From Streptomyces peucetius (GTDB taxonomy: Bacteria > Actinomycetota > Actinomycetes > Streptomycetales > Streptomycetaceae): a stretch of 64,000 nucleotides of DNA. This document shows, one piece after another, positions 1 through 8,974 of this stretch. Every line of letters starts with the position of its first letter. Within the stretch, counting starts at the first letter, position 1. The DNA lies in NCBI RefSeq assembly GCF_025854275.1, contig NZ_CP107567.1:6944001-7008000 (forward strand), in the 5' to 3' direction. The notes below the pieces were generated by a model. The model made no database searches and was not told where the DNA came from. It was given only the letters and a program-made list of their open reading frames with translations. Position numbers and translations under genes: made by a program.

Positions 1-882
1 CTTGAACCCCAGACCCAGCAGGGCGTACACGGAGAACGAGGCGTCGCGGATCCAGGTGAAGCGGTAGTCCCAGTTGCGCTCGCCGCCCATTTGCTCCGGC
101 AGCCCCGCCGTCGGGGCCGCCACCAGCGCGCCACTGGGTGCGTACGTCATGAGCTTCAGCGTCACCGCCGAGCGTTCGACGGCTTCGCGCCACCGTCCCG
201 TGTAGCGGGACTGGCCGAGCCACGACCGCCAGTACCGGACGGTGCTGTCGAACAGCTCCTCGAACTCGGCGAGCCGGATCTCGCGCGGGGGCCCGTCGGC
301 CGACGACTCCAGGACCAGACCCCGCTGCTGACCGGCCCGCAGGGTCAGGGAGAACCGCAGATCCTGGTCGCTCGTGAGCGAGTTGACGAGCCGCTCGTCC
401 CCCGGTTCGCGGACCGGGTGCACGGTCAGCTCGACATCGTCCGACACGAACACCAGCCCCTGGCCGGCGATGTGCAGCTTGTGCGGTTTGCGGCCGTAGT
501 CGAACCGCGGGGCGATGTCGACCTCGAAGGTCATGCTGCCGCGTACGCAGCGGAGCATGCGGACCAGACGATGGCGCTCGGTGGCCGCAGGCCCGGTGAC
601 CGGCATGAAGTCGACCACTTCGCCGGCGCCGGCCTCGGTCATGAAACGGGTCACCAGAATCGCGGTGTCAGGGAGGTACAGCTGCTTGGTCGCGTACGTC
701 TCGTGGGAGGGCCGGACCGTGCAGTGACCGCCCTTCCCTGCATCCAGCAACGCGCCGAACACGCTGGGCGAGTCGAAACGCGGACAGCAGAACCAGTCGA
801 TGGCTCCGTCCGTGGTCACCAGCGCCGCGGTCTGCAGATCACCGATCAGCCCGTGGTTCTCGATCAGGGCGTATTCGTTCAT
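1..882 (-). CDS. Glycoside hydrolase family 15 protein, N-terminal part (cut by window edge)
   Basis: The protein begins MNEYALIENHGLIGDLQTAA at an ATG ending at 882, preceded by GAAAGGGG as ribosome site. The first residues (IENHGLIGD, then GAIDWFCCPRFDSPSVF) are the typical N-terminal beta-domain of the bacterial glucoamylase/trehalase-like GH15 family, and near the edge RNWDYRFTWIRDASF marks the start of the (alpha/alpha)6 catalytic barrel. About 294 residues are visible of a usual 600 or so; the catalytic glutamates lie outside the window. Family members hydrolyse alpha-glucosidic bonds, in actinobacteria often trehalose, in the cytoplasm. No signal peptide is seen. The family call is firm; substrate is not resolved. 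Confidence 0.93.
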   Translation of the reverse strand, partial: MNEYALIENHGLIGDLQTAALVTTDGAIDWFCCPRFDSPSVFGALLDAGKGGHCTVRPSHETYATKQLYLPDTAILVTRFMTEAGAGEVVDFMPVTGPAATERHRLVRMLRCVRGSMTFEVDIAPRFDYGRKPHKLHIAGQGLVFVSDDVELTVHPVREPGDERLVNSLTSDQDLRFSLTLRAGQQRGLVLESSADGPPREIRLAEFEELFDSTVRYWRSWLGQSRYTGRWREAVERSAVTLKLMTYAPSGALVAAPTAGLPEQMGGERNWDYRFTWIRDASFSVYALLGLGFK

Positions 883-984
883 CGCTGAGCCCCTTTCGGT
901 GCTGCCCGATCAGCATAGGCACGACGGCTCCGACGGGCCTCCCGGGCCGGCCCGGGGAGTGCACCTGCCTGCGGTGCTGCCTCT

Positions 985-1371
985 GCGCGCGCCGTGCGCC
1001 GGTTCCGTCGACCCCACGACAGCCGTTCAGGTCTCAACCACATCGAGGCTTTTCTGCACACGATCGGCCGTACGGCACTCCACGGCCGCTTCGTGCTCGC
1101 CGACAACCACGGGCGCCCGCGCCTTCTGGTCCCCTCCAGGGTGTGGGAGGACTACCTCCGGGTCGGCGTCACAGAGATCCGTGAGTAAGGGGCGACATCC
1201 CTGCAGGTTTGCAGACGGCTCCGCGCGCTGCTGGAGGGCCTTCGCGGTACCGTGCGCGCCGAGCACCTGGCGGTGGTCGACGAGGAGCTCGACACCGAAC
1301 GGGTGGTGCTTTGCCGGAACGGCAAGAAAGTTCGCCATAACGGGACCGTCCGCGCCACCCTGACGCCATGA
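985..1371 (+). pseudogene. Decayed C-terminus of a DUF2254 membrane protein
   Basis: Translation in two frames gives SVDPTTAVQ (ending at 1030) then, after a one-base loss near 1031, LNHIEAFLHTIG followed by LLVPSRVWEDYLRVGVTEIRE. A stop TAA at 1186-1188 follows, and the same frame continues GATSLQVCRRLRALLEGL to a TGA at 1369-1371. DUF2254 proteins normally read DPTTAVQ-x-LxxI, then a WEDYL-like segment, then EIRxYGATSxQVxRRLRALLE. The TAA therefore sits exactly where the tyrosine codon is expected. Only the cytosolic tail (about 125 residues) is left; the membrane part is gone. The remnant ends within the start codon of the next gene. Family assignment is from memory of the motif, without a search. 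Confidence 0.7.
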
Positions 1372-2231
1372 GCCATCACCACGACTCCACCCACATCGAC
1401 TGGAACGAGCAGGCGCAGCTCCTGGAGCACGGCGCGGAGGTGCAGAGCCCGCTGTACCGGCAGGCGGCCGACTGGCTGCGCGAGCTGGTTCCCCCGGGCG
1501 GCGTCCGCCGCATCCTCGACATCGGCAGCGGGCCGGGCGTCATCAGCGGGGTACTCGCGGAGGCCTTCCCGTACGCCGAGGTCGTCGCCGTCGACGCCAC
1601 CGCGCCGCTCCTGGAACGGGCCCTGACCCGCGCGGCCCGCAACGGCCAGGCCGACCGCATCAGCATCCGCCACGCCGAACTGCCCGAGGGGATCGAGGAG
1701 CTCGGCGAGGCGGACCTCATCTGGGCGTCCGGGGCCGTGCACCACCTCGGCGACCAGCGCGCCGCGACCGCCGCCCTGGCCCGGCTGCTGCGGCCGGGTG
1801 GGCTGCTCGCCCTCGTCGAGGGCGGGCTGCCCACCCGGCACCTGCCGCGTGACATCGGCATCGGCAGGCCGGGCCTGGAGAGCAGGATCGGCGCCGCCGT
1901 CGACGACTGGTTCAGCCGGATGCGGGCAGAGCTGCCGGGCGCGAAGGACGAGGTCGAGGACTGGCGCGCGCTGCTGGCAGCCTCGGGGCTCACCCCGAGC
2001 GGCACGCGCTCCTTCCTCCTCGACATCCCGGCACCCGCGCCGATGGCGGTGCGCGAGCAGCTGGTGTCGGGCTTCGCCTGGCAGCGGCGGATGGTGGAGG
2101 GTCTGCTGCCGGACGAGGACCTCGCGGTCATCGACCGGCTGCTGGACCCCGAGGACCCGGAGGGACTGCTGCGGCGCCCCGACGCCTACTTCCTGGGCGC
2201 GCGCACCCTGTTCACGGCCCGCAAGGACTGA
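1368..2231 (+). CDS. Class I SAM-dependent methyltransferase
   Basis: 287 residues. LDIGSGPGVISGVLAEAFP (about residues 44-62) is the glycine-rich SAM-binding motif I, followed by VVAVDAT with the acidic ribose-binding position. IWASGAVHHLGD and LLRPGGLLALVEGG are the later Rossmann-fold motifs of small-molecule class I methyltransferases. The start at 1368 (MSHHHDSTHIDWNEQA) has no obvious Shine-Dalgarno sequence and its ATG overlaps the stop of the upstream DUF2254 remnant, so translation may be leaderless or once coupled. Substrate unknown. It ends in front of an inverted repeat shared with the convergent lectin gene. Confidence 0.88.
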   Translation: MSHHHDSTHIDWNEQAQLLEHGAEVQSPLYRQAADWLRELVPPGGVRRILDIGSGPGVISGVLAEAFPYAEVVAVDATAPLLERALTRAARNGQADRISIRHAELPEGIEELGEADLIWASGAVHHLGDQRAATAALARLLRPGGLLALVEGGLPTRHLPRDIGIGRPGLESRIGAAVDDWFSRMRAELPGAKDEVEDWRALLAASGLTPSGTRSFLLDIPAPAPMAVREQLVSGFAWQRRMVEGLLPDEDLAVIDRLLDPEDPEGLLRRPDAYFLGARTLFTARKD

Positions 2232-2239
2232 GCCGGCGC

Positions 2240-2348
2240 GGCCGGCTGACGGCCCGGGTACGGCTGACGGGCCGGGCGGGTGTCCGGCGGCCGGGACGGG
2301 CCGGGCGGGTCCGGCCGTCGGCCGTACCGTCCGTCCCGTCAGCCGGCC
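2240..2348. terminator. Imperfect inverted repeat between convergent genes
   Basis: Left arm at 2240-2263 (GGCCGGCTGACGG then GTACGG) pairs with 2322-2348 on the other side of a GC-rich loop. It separates the methyltransferase from the convergent lectin gene, and the lectin stop codon at 2339-2341 lies inside the right arm. A bidirectional terminator is the likeliest role; no U-tract is present, as is usual in Streptomyces. Confidence 0.5.
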
Positions 2349-2812
2349 GCCGTGTCCGGTGCCACCGGCTCCAACTGCCACCACTGGTTGGGGGAGTCGG
2401 TGTCCTCCCACTGCTGCACGTTCGCCCCGTCGTCCGCGGAGGAGCCGGCCACCTCCAGCAGCAGGCCGCTGATGAAGCTGACGACCGTCACCGTGCCCGG
2501 CGAGTCGAGATGGCGCTCGACGATCCATTCCTGGGCGCCGAAGTTGTTCGGCTTCCACTGCTGGACGTTGGCACCGTTGTCCGTCGAGGCGTTCGCCACG
2601 TCGAGTCGTTTGCCGCTCGCCGCGTTGACGAAGTGGTACAGCCCGTTGCCGTTCGGCACCGGGGCGATGTGCCACCGCTGGGCCAAGGCGCCCGTCTCCT
2701 TGCCCTGCTGGACGTTGACCCCGCCGCCCTTGCCCCCGCCGTACACCTCGAGCAGCAGTCCGCTGCCGACGTTCCGCACCAGGTAGAGCCCTGGCTCGAG
2801 TGGCCCGTTCAC
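2339..2812 (-). CDS. Ricin-B-type lectin (beta-trefoil) domain protein
   Basis: About 157 residues from the GTG ending at 2812 (MNGPLEPGLYLVRNVGSG), preceded by AGCGGGGGCGAA. A longer form from 2974 is possible but its extra N-terminus has no domain character. The body contains repeated beta-trefoil units: GLYLVRNVGSGLLLEVYGG, GANVQQW and QEWIVERH. The unit GANVQQW occurs twice and a related VNVQQGK once, the usual QxW signature of RICIN domains. There is no signal peptide from this start, so it may be intracellular or exported by an unknown route. Such domains bind sugars; ligand unknown. Confidence 0.8.
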   Translation of the reverse strand: MNGPLEPGLYLVRNVGSGLLLEVYGGGKGGGVNVQQGKETGALAQRWHIAPVPNGNGLYHFVNAASGKRLDVANASTDNGANVQQWKPNNFGAQEWIVERHLDSPGTVTVVSFISGLLLEVAGSSADDGANVQQWEDTDSPNQWWQLEPVAPDTAAG

Positions 2813-3011
2813 TTCGCCCCCGCTTTGTTCCCGTGCCCCGTCCGGCCCCTCCGGACGACCGACGCACTCATCGTCGCACCCGCCACCGACAACGACGCCC
2901 TTCCCCCGGGACGGCCCGCCGGCTGACACGAAACGGTGCAGCCGCGCGTCCGCGACTGCGCCGTACGGGCCCACTGGGCCGGCCTCGAGGCGGCCAGGGG
3001 GCGACGTCCGT

Positions 3012-3842
3012 TCAGGAGTTGACGTTCGCCGGCTCCGGGCCGAGGCGCTTGCCCTCGTCCAGGGCCGCGAAGGCGGCCATGTCGTCGGCGTCCAGCTCGA
3101 AGTCGAACACGTCGATGTTCTCCCGGATCCGCGACGGGGTCACGGACTTGGGGATCACCACGTTGCCCATCTGGAGGTGCCAGCGCAGCACCACCTGGGC
3201 CGGGGTGCGGTCGTGCTTGCGGGCCACGGCCACGACCGTGGGGGCCTGGAGCAGGTCCTTGCCCTGGCCGAGCGGGGACCATGCCTCCGTGGCGATGCCG
3301 TGCTTCGCGTGGAAGTCCCGGAGCGCGGACTGCTGGAGCTGCGGGTGCAGCTCGATCTGGTTGACCGCGGGGACGACCGACGTCTCGTCGATGAGACGCT
3401 GGAGGTGCTCGGGCTGGAAGTTCGACACGCCGATCGCCTTCGCGCGGCCGTCGGCGTGGATCTTCTCCAGGGCCCGGTAGGTGTCCACGTAGGTGTCCCT
3501 GGCCGGCATCGGCCAGTGGATCAGGTACAGGTCGACCTGGTCGAGGCCCAGCTTCCCGAGGGAGGCGTCGAATGCGCGCAGCGTCGCGTCGTACCCCTGG
3601 TCGGAGTTCCACACCTTGGTGGTGACGAAGAGTTCGTCGCGGGCGATCCCGGAGCCGGTGACGGCCTTGCCGGTGCCCGTCTCGTTCCCGTAGATGGCCG
3701 CGGTGTCGATGCTGCGGTAGCCGGCCTCCAGGGCCGTGGTGACCGTCTGCTCCGCCTCGTCGTCGGGCACCTGCCAGACACCGAAGCCGAGCTGCGGCAT
3801 CGCGACGCCGTTGTGGAGGGTGATGAAGGGGACCTTGCTCAC
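3012..3842 (-). CDS. Aldo/keto reductase (AKR5-like, 2,5-diketogluconate reductase type)
   Basis: 276 residues, the usual AKR length. The catalytic tetrad is D46, Y51 (DTAAIYGNE), K76 (TTKVW) and H109 (LIHWP). GVSNFQPEHL and NQIELHPQLQQ are strand/loop signatures of the family, and IPKSVTPSRIRENIDVFDF is the NADPH 2'-phosphate-binding segment. It should reduce aldehydes or ketones with NADPH in the cytosol; substrate not predictable. It stands alone, tail to head with the downstream lectin gene. Confidence 0.93.
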   Translation of the reverse strand: MSKVPFITLHNGVAMPQLGFGVWQVPDDEAEQTVTTALEAGYRSIDTAAIYGNETGTGKAVTGSGIARDELFVTTKVWNSDQGYDATLRAFDASLGKLGLDQVDLYLIHWPMPARDTYVDTYRALEKIHADGRAKAIGVSNFQPEHLQRLIDETSVVPAVNQIELHPQLQQSALRDFHAKHGIATEAWSPLGQGKDLLQAPTVVAVARKHDRTPAQVVLRWHLQMGNVVIPKSVTPSRIRENIDVFDFELDADDMAAFAALDEGKRLGPEPANVNS

Positions 3843-3932
3843 GAGCGGTCGATCCTTACGTCGTCGGTTGGGTACTTCTCAGGTTGAACGATCATTGCCG
3901 CCGGTGCATTCCCCGCGCGGGCGCGTCGCAGC

Positions 3933-5756
3933 TCAGCGGTACAGGGCTTCGACCTCGGCCGCGTAGGCGTTCTCGATCGCCTTGCGTTTCAGCTTCAGCG
4001 ACGGCGTGAGCAGCCCGTGCTCCTCGCTGAAGGGATGCGCGAGTATCCGGAACGTACGGATCGACTCGGACTTGGAGACCAGGGTGTTCGCGGCGACCAC
4101 GGCGCGGCGGATCTCCGTCTCCAGGTCCGGGTCGCGCACCATCTCCGCGGGCGGCAGCGGCGGTCTGCCCTGGATGGCCAGCCAGTGCTCCACCGCTTCC
4201 GGGTCGAGGGTGACGAGTGCCGCGATGTACGGCCGGTCGTTGCCGACGACGATGCACTGGGCCACCAGCGGGTGCGCCCGCACCCGCTCCTCCAGGCCGG
4301 CGGGCGAGACGCTCTTGCCGCCCGAGGTCACCAAGATCTCCTTCTTGCGCCCGGTGATCGTCAGATAGCCGTCGTCGTCGAGCGAGCCCAGGTCGCCGGT
4401 GGCCAGCCAGCCGTCGTGCAGCACGGCGTCGGTGGCGTTCGGATCACCCAGGTACCCCTGGAAGATGTTGGCGCCGTGCAGCCACACCTCGCCGTCCTCC
4501 GCGATGTGCACGGTGGTGCCGGGGATGGGCAGACCGACGGTGCCGTAGCGGGTGCGCTCCGGCGGGTTCGCGGTGGCCGCGGCCGTCGATTCGGTGAGCC
4601 CGTAGCCCTCGTAGATGGTGACTCCGGCGCCTTCGAAGAACAGCCCGAGCCGCCGGTCCATGCCGGAGCCGCCGGACATCGCGTGCCGCACCCGGCCGCC
4701 CATCGCCTCGCGGACCTTCGCGTACACCAGCTTCTCGAACAGCTGGTGCTGCACGCGCAGTCCGGCGGACGGACCCGGGCCGAGGCCGAAGGCCCGGTGC
4801 TCCAGGGCCTCCGCGTACCGCACCGCGACGTCGGCCGCCTTGTCGAAGGCGCCCAGCTTTCCGGTGGTCTCGGCCTTGCGGCGGGCGGCGTTGAAGACCT
4901 TCTCGAAGATGTATGGCACGGCCAGGATGAACGTCGGCCGGAACGCGGCCAGGTCGGGCAGCAGGGCGCTCGCCTGAAGGACCGGCTGGTGGCCCATCTT
5001 GACCCGGCCGCGGATCGCCGCGACCTCGACCATCCGGCCGAAGACGTGCGACAGCGGCAGGAACAGCAGGGTCGACGGCTCGTCCCCCGGCTTGGAGCGG
5101 AACACCGACTCCCAGCGGCCGACCATCGTGTCCGCCTCGAACATGAAGTTCGCATGGGTGATGACGCAGCCCTTGGGGCGGCCGGTGGTGCCCGATGTGT
5201 AGATGATCGTGGCCACCGAGTCCGGAGTGACCGCCCGCCGGTGCCGGTGGACCACCTCGTCGTCGATGTGCGCGCCCGCCTCGAACAGCTGCTCCACAGC
5301 GCCGGCGTCCAGTTGCCACAGCCGTTTCATCTGCGGCAGCCGGTCGATCACGGAACCGATGGTCATGGCGTGGTCCTCGTGCTCCACCATGCACGCCGAG
5401 ACCTCGGAGTCGTGCAGCATCCAGAAGACCTGCTCGACGGACGAGGTCGGGTACAGCGGCACGGACTGGGCCCCGACGGTCCACAGCGCGAAGTCGAACA
5501 GCGTCCACTCGTAGCGCGTACGGCACATCAGGCCGACCCGGTCGCCGAACCGCACCCCGTGCGCCAGCAGCCCCTTGGCCAGTGCCAGTACCTCGTCACG
5601 GAACTGCCCGGACGTCACGTCCTGCCACTGGCCCGCGCTGTCCTTGCGTCCGAGCGCGACGCGGTCCGGGTCGTCGAGGGCATGGTCGAAGACCGCGTCC
5701 GCAAGCCCGCCGACCTGGGGCGCCGCGGCCATGGGTGGGACAGTGAACTCGCGCAA
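3933..5756 (-). CDS. Long-chain fatty acid--CoA ligase (AMP-binding, FadD15-like)
   Basis: About 607 residues. The start is a TTG at 5756 (MREFTVPPMAAAPQVGG) chosen because AAGGAG lies six bases upstream; no ATG or GTG is as well placed. IIYTSGTTGRPKG is the adenylate-forming P-loop, YGLTESTAA is motif A5, WLATGDLG carries the ribose-binding aspartate, and GRKKEILVTSGGKSVSP is the hinge and C-terminal domain entry. These are typical of the bacterial long-chain acyl-CoA synthetases with an extended C-terminus. It activates fatty acids with ATP and CoA. It has its own leader of about 290 bp upstream. Confidence 0.92.
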   Translation of the reverse strand: MREFTVPPMAAAPQVGGLADAVFDHALDDPDRVALGRKDSAGQWQDVTSGQFRDEVLALAKGLLAHGVRFGDRVGLMCRTRYEWTLFDFALWTVGAQSVPLYPTSSVEQVFWMLHDSEVSACMVEHEDHAMTIGSVIDRLPQMKRLWQLDAGAVEQLFEAGAHIDDEVVHRHRRAVTPDSVATIIYTSGTTGRPKGCVITHANFMFEADTMVGRWESVFRSKPGDEPSTLLFLPLSHVFGRMVEVAAIRGRVKMGHQPVLQASALLPDLAAFRPTFILAVPYIFEKVFNAARRKAETTGKLGAFDKAADVAVRYAEALEHRAFGLGPGPSAGLRVQHQLFEKLVYAKVREAMGGRVRHAMSGGSGMDRRLGLFFEGAGVTIYEGYGLTESTAAATANPPERTRYGTVGLPIPGTTVHIAEDGEVWLHGANIFQGYLGDPNATDAVLHDGWLATGDLGSLDDDGYLTITGRKKEILVTSGGKSVSPAGLEERVRAHPLVAQCIVVGNDRPYIAALVTLDPEAVEHWLAIQGRPPLPPAEMVRDPDLETEIRRAVVAANTLVSKSESIRTFRILAHPFSEEHGLLTPSLKLKRKAIENAYAAEVEALYR

Positions 5757-5822
5757 TGGCTGCTCCTTGTGGCGCTCCGCACAGCGCCGCGACCGTACCC
5801 CACGATCTCGTCCGGTGGGAGG

Positions 5823-5854
5823 GTCTACGTCAACCGTGGATGAATGGCGTAGAC
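5823..5854. promoter_or_regulatory. Inverted repeat upstream of the acyl-CoA ligase gene
   Basis: GTCTACG at 5823-5829 and CGTAGAC at 5848-5854 form a 7-bp inverted repeat with an 18-bp spacer, about 70-100 bp upstream of the ligase start. On the minus strand a TTGACG -35-like hexamer overlaps the arm, so it could be an operator. The rest of 5757-6049 holds nothing else recognisable. Confidence 0.35.
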
Positions 5855-6049
5855 ACAGGTCAGCGGCGGTGAGCAGGTCGTGCGGACGGCCTGGGTGCCC
5901 GATGTCTGACCGGTGAGTAAGCAGCCCGGTGCGCAATCTCCACCGAATCTGTACGGCCTGGTCACCGCCGCTCCATCTGCGCGATCGTGGTCCGTACCGG
6001 GGCCGGACCGGGGCGCGGACGCGGGGACGGCCGGCCGGACCGGCCGCGG

Positions 6050-6922
6050 TCATCCCGGCACCGGCGTGTGCAGCCGGTCGCCCGCCGCGAGCAGCGCGGC
6101 GGCCAACGCTTCCGCGGCCTCCTGGGCCGCGTCCCTGCGGCGGCCCTGCAGCAGGACGAAGTCCACCGTGCCGAGCTCCGGCAGACCCACCCGGTCCGGC
6201 ACCGTGACCAACCCGGGAGGGATCAGCCCACGGGTGTGCGCCATGACACCCAGACCGGCACGGGCGGCGGCCACCAGCCCGCTGAGGCTGCCGCTGGTGC
6301 ACGCCATCCGCCAGGACCGGCCCGCCTGCTCCAGCACCTCAAGGGCCCGGGCCCGGGTCAGGGCCGGCGGCGGGAACAGGATCAGGGGGAGCGGTCGGTC
6401 CGGGTCGACCCGCAGGCCCTCCGCCGAGATCCACACCATCCGGTCCCGCCACACCAGCTCGCCGTGCGTCGCGCCGGGCCCCCGCTTGGCGAGCACCAGG
6501 TCCAGCCGGCCCGCCTCCAGCCACTTGTGCAGGGTGCCCGACAGCTCCACGGTCAGCTCCAGGTCCACCTCCGGGTGATCACGCCGGAACGCCTCGAGGA
6601 TCTCCGGCAGCCGCGTCAGCACGAAGTCCTCCGAGGCGCCGAACCGCAGCCGCCCGCGCAACCGCGTGCCGGTGAAATAGGCCGCGGCGCGCTCGTGCGC
6701 CTGGAGGATCGTGCGGGCGAAGCCGAGCATCGCCTCGCCGTCCTCCGTCAGCTCCACGCTGTGCGTGTCGCGGCTGAACAGCGGCCGGCCGATGGCGTCC
6801 TCGAGCCGGCGCACATGCTGGCTGACCGTCGACTGACGCAGCCCGAGCCGGCGCGCGGCCTGCGTGAAGTTCAGCGTCTGCGCCACGGCCAGGAACGTAC
6901 GCAACTGGGTGGGGTCGTACAC
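6050..6922 (-). CDS. LysR-family transcriptional regulator
   Basis: 290 residues from a GTG at 6922 (MYDPTQLRTFLAVAQTLNFT), with AGGAT eight bases upstream. Residues 3-62 are the LysR winged helix: FTQAARRLGLRQSTVSQHVRRLED. The remainder is the two-lobed substrate-binding effector domain (LRFGASEDFVLTRLPEILEAF). Usually such regulators act on a neighbouring or divergent operon; here the gene lies 137 bp downstream of an ABC transporter operon on the same strand, so its target is unclear. Confidence 0.92.
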   Translation of the reverse strand: MYDPTQLRTFLAVAQTLNFTQAARRLGLRQSTVSQHVRRLEDAIGRPLFSRDTHSVELTEDGEAMLGFARTILQAHERAAAYFTGTRLRGRLRFGASEDFVLTRLPEILEAFRRDHPEVDLELTVELSGTLHKWLEAGRLDLVLAKRGPGATHGELVWRDRMVWISAEGLRVDPDRPLPLILFPPPALTRARALEVLEQAGRSWRMACTSGSLSGLVAAARAGLGVMAHTRGLIPPGLVTVPDRVGLPELGTVDFVLLQGRRRDAAQEAAEALAAALLAAGDRLHTPVPG

Positions 6923-7059
6923 ACCGCCGATCCTAGATACGCAGCGCGGGTACGGCGGTCCCCGCGGCGACCGCGATGCGCCGGACCGGGTACGGTGCCC
7001 GTCCGCGATGCGCACGGCCCGGCGCGGTGTCGCCCGCACACACGGCGGGTGGCGCCCTC

Positions 7060-7935
7060 TCACACGTCGCGGCGGCGCACCGCGACCACCGTGACGGCCA
7101 CCGCCGCCACCGCCCACGCGCCGTACACGGTCCATGCCTCGCTGATCGTCAGCGGGTACCTGCCCAGGCCGATCGTCCGCTCCGGGTTCGTCACCAGCCG
7201 GTCCCAGGCGCTGAGCGGCATGGCGTTGCCGATCTCCTTGACCCAGCGGTGGCGCTCGCCCTGGAAGAGCGCCGGCACCAGCAACAGCAGGGCGACGATC
7301 GCGACGACCGAGCCTGCGGCGTGCCGGACGACCGCACCCACCGCCATGCCGACCAGCGCGCACAGCGGTGCCAGCAGGGCGGACGCGGCGACGGCGCGCA
7401 GTGCGCCCGCGTCGCCCAGCGACAGGCCGCCGTACTCCCGGAGCAGCATCTGGGTGACGCCGAAGGAGGCGCCGGAGACGAGCGTGCCGAGCGCGAGCAT
7501 GACCGCCGACACCACCGTCACCTTCGCGGTGACCACCGCCCGCCGGTCGGGGACGGCGGCGAAGGTCGTACGGATCAGGCCGCTGGTGTACTCGCCGAAG
7601 ACGGCGAGCGCCCCCACCGTCGCAGCGATGATCATGAACAGTTGCCAGGCGGGATCGACGAACGCCGTGTGCAGCGGATCGAACAACACCTCAGGGCGGG
7701 GCGGCACACCCGGCGGCGGCTCCGGCGGCAGCAGCGGCTGGTGCGCCAGCCGGTCGGCGTTGGACGCGGCGGAGTTCACATTGATGCCGGTCACGGTCAG
7801 CGCGCCGGCGCCCAGCACCCAGTGGGTGGAGCGCAGTGACCAGAGCTTGATCCACTCGGCGGCGAGGAGATGACGGAAGCGGGCCGGCACCCCGGCCGCG
7901 ATGCGGGCGGGAGCCTCGGCCGTCACGCGGCTCAT
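7060..7935 (-). CDS. ABC-2 type transporter permease
   Basis: 291 residues. LLAAEWIKLWSLRSTHWVL is the typical start of actinobacterial ABC-2 permeases. Hydrophobic stretches include LFMIIAATVGALAVFGEYTSG, VVSAVMLALGTLVSGASFG, LLAPLCALVGMAVGAVV, VVAIVALLLLVPALF and AWAVAAVAVTVVAV, fitting six membrane segments. A proline-rich extracytoplasmic loop (PPEPPPGVPPRPE) follows the first helix. Its ATG overlaps the stop of the ATPase gene by four bases (7932-7935), so the two are translationally coupled. Confidence 0.9.
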   Translation of the reverse strand: MSRVTAEAPARIAAGVPARFRHLLAAEWIKLWSLRSTHWVLGAGALTVTGINVNSAASNADRLAHQPLLPPEPPPGVPPRPEVLFDPLHTAFVDPAWQLFMIIAATVGALAVFGEYTSGLIRTTFAAVPDRRAVVTAKVTVVSAVMLALGTLVSGASFGVTQMLLREYGGLSLGDAGALRAVAASALLAPLCALVGMAVGAVVRHAAGSVVAIVALLLLVPALFQGERHRWVKEIGNAMPLSAWDRLVTNPERTIGLGRYPLTISEAWTVYGAWAVAAVAVTVVAVRRRDV

Positions 7936-8843
7936 CGGGTGCCTCCCGCGGCGTACTCGACGCTCTCCGCCGTGAGTTCCATGAACGCCTCCTCCAGAGA
8001 GGCCGAGTGCGGGCTGAGCTCGTGCAGCCGCACCCCGTGCGCGTGGGCGAGGTCGCCCACCCGGTCCGCGGACAGACCCGTCACCGAGTACGACCCGTCC
8101 GGCTCCGCCCGTACCGTCGCGCCCTCGTCCGCCAGCAGCACGGAGAGGGCCGCCGCGTCGGGGGTACGGACGCGCACCCGCCCTTGTGTGCTGCGGGCGG
8201 CGAAGTCCCGCAGGCTCTCCGCCGCGATCAGCCGGCCGCGGCCGATGACGATCAGGTCCTCGGCGGTCTGCTCCATCTCTCCCATCAGATGGCTGGAGAC
8301 CAGCACGGTGCGGCCCTCGTCCGCCAGCCGCCGGAACAGGCCCCGCACCCAGCGCACACCCTCCGGGTCGAGGCCGTTGAGCGGCTCGTCGAAGAGCAGC
8401 ACCGGCGGATCACCGAGCAGGGCGGCCGCGATACCGAGCCGCTGCTTCATCCCCAGGGAGAACCCACCGATCCTGCGACCGGCCGCGTCCGCGATGCCCA
8501 CCTCCGCGAGTACCTCCGCGACCCGCCGGCGCGCCAGCCCGTTGCTGACCGCCAGCGACGTCAGATGGGCGCGGGCGGTGCGGCCGCCGTGCACGTCGTG
8601 GGCGTCGAGCAGGGCGCCGACGTGCCGCAGGCCGCGGGGCCGGTCGCCGAACGGCTGCCCGTCGACGGTCACGGTGCCGCCGCTGGGCCTGTTCAGCCCG
8701 AGGGCCATCCGCAGCGTGGTGGTCTTCCCGGCGCCGTTCGGACCCAGGAAGCCGGTGACCACACCGGGGCGCACGGTGAAGGACAGTCGGTCGACGGCGG
8801 TGGTCCCGCCGTACTGTTTGGTGAGTTCGGTTGCTTCGATCAC
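7932..8843 (-). CDS. ABC transporter ATP-binding protein (drug-export type)
   Basis: 303 residues from GTG 8843 (MIEATELTKQYGGTTAVD); a 12-codon-longer ATG at 8879 is an alternative, and neither has a good ribosome site. Walker A is GPNGAGKTT, the signature motif is FSLGMKQRLGIA, Walker B is VLLFDEPLNGLDP, and the switch histidine is in VLVSSHLM. The C-terminal extension after residue 215 is typical of BcrA/DrrA-like exporters. With the permease it should form a half-molecule exporter, and the divergent two-component system at 8975 is the likely regulator. Confidence 0.92.
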   Translation of the reverse strand: MIEATELTKQYGGTTAVDRLSFTVRPGVVTGFLGPNGAGKTTTLRMALGLNRPSGGTVTVDGQPFGDRPRGLRHVGALLDAHDVHGGRTARAHLTSLAVSNGLARRRVAEVLAEVGIADAAGRRIGGFSLGMKQRLGIAAALLGDPPVLLFDEPLNGLDPEGVRWVRGLFRRLADEGRTVLVSSHLMGEMEQTAEDLIVIGRGRLIAAESLRDFAARSTQGRVRVRTPDAAALSVLLADEGATVRAEPDGSYSVTGLSADRVGDLAHAHGVRLHELSPHSASLEEAFMELTAESVEYAAGGTR

Positions 8844-8974
8844 GGGGCCACGCTGTCGCGGCCGACCCCGCCGGGGCATCGGCCCGCCGGCCGTGATCGG
8901 GCCGTCCCGGGTGGCCCAAGGGAGTACGCCCGTGGGCCAATGCCCGGTGCGGGCCGCATCCTTATGATCGGCGC
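8844..8974. promoter_or_regulatory. Divergent promoter region, ABC exporter / two-component system
   Basis: 131 bp between the divergent ABC operon and the histidine kinase gene. It should hold both promoters; no clear -35/-10 pair or operator can be named. The kinase ATG lies close behind ATCCTTATGATC, a candidate -10 region for a short-leadered transcript. Confidence 0.4.
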
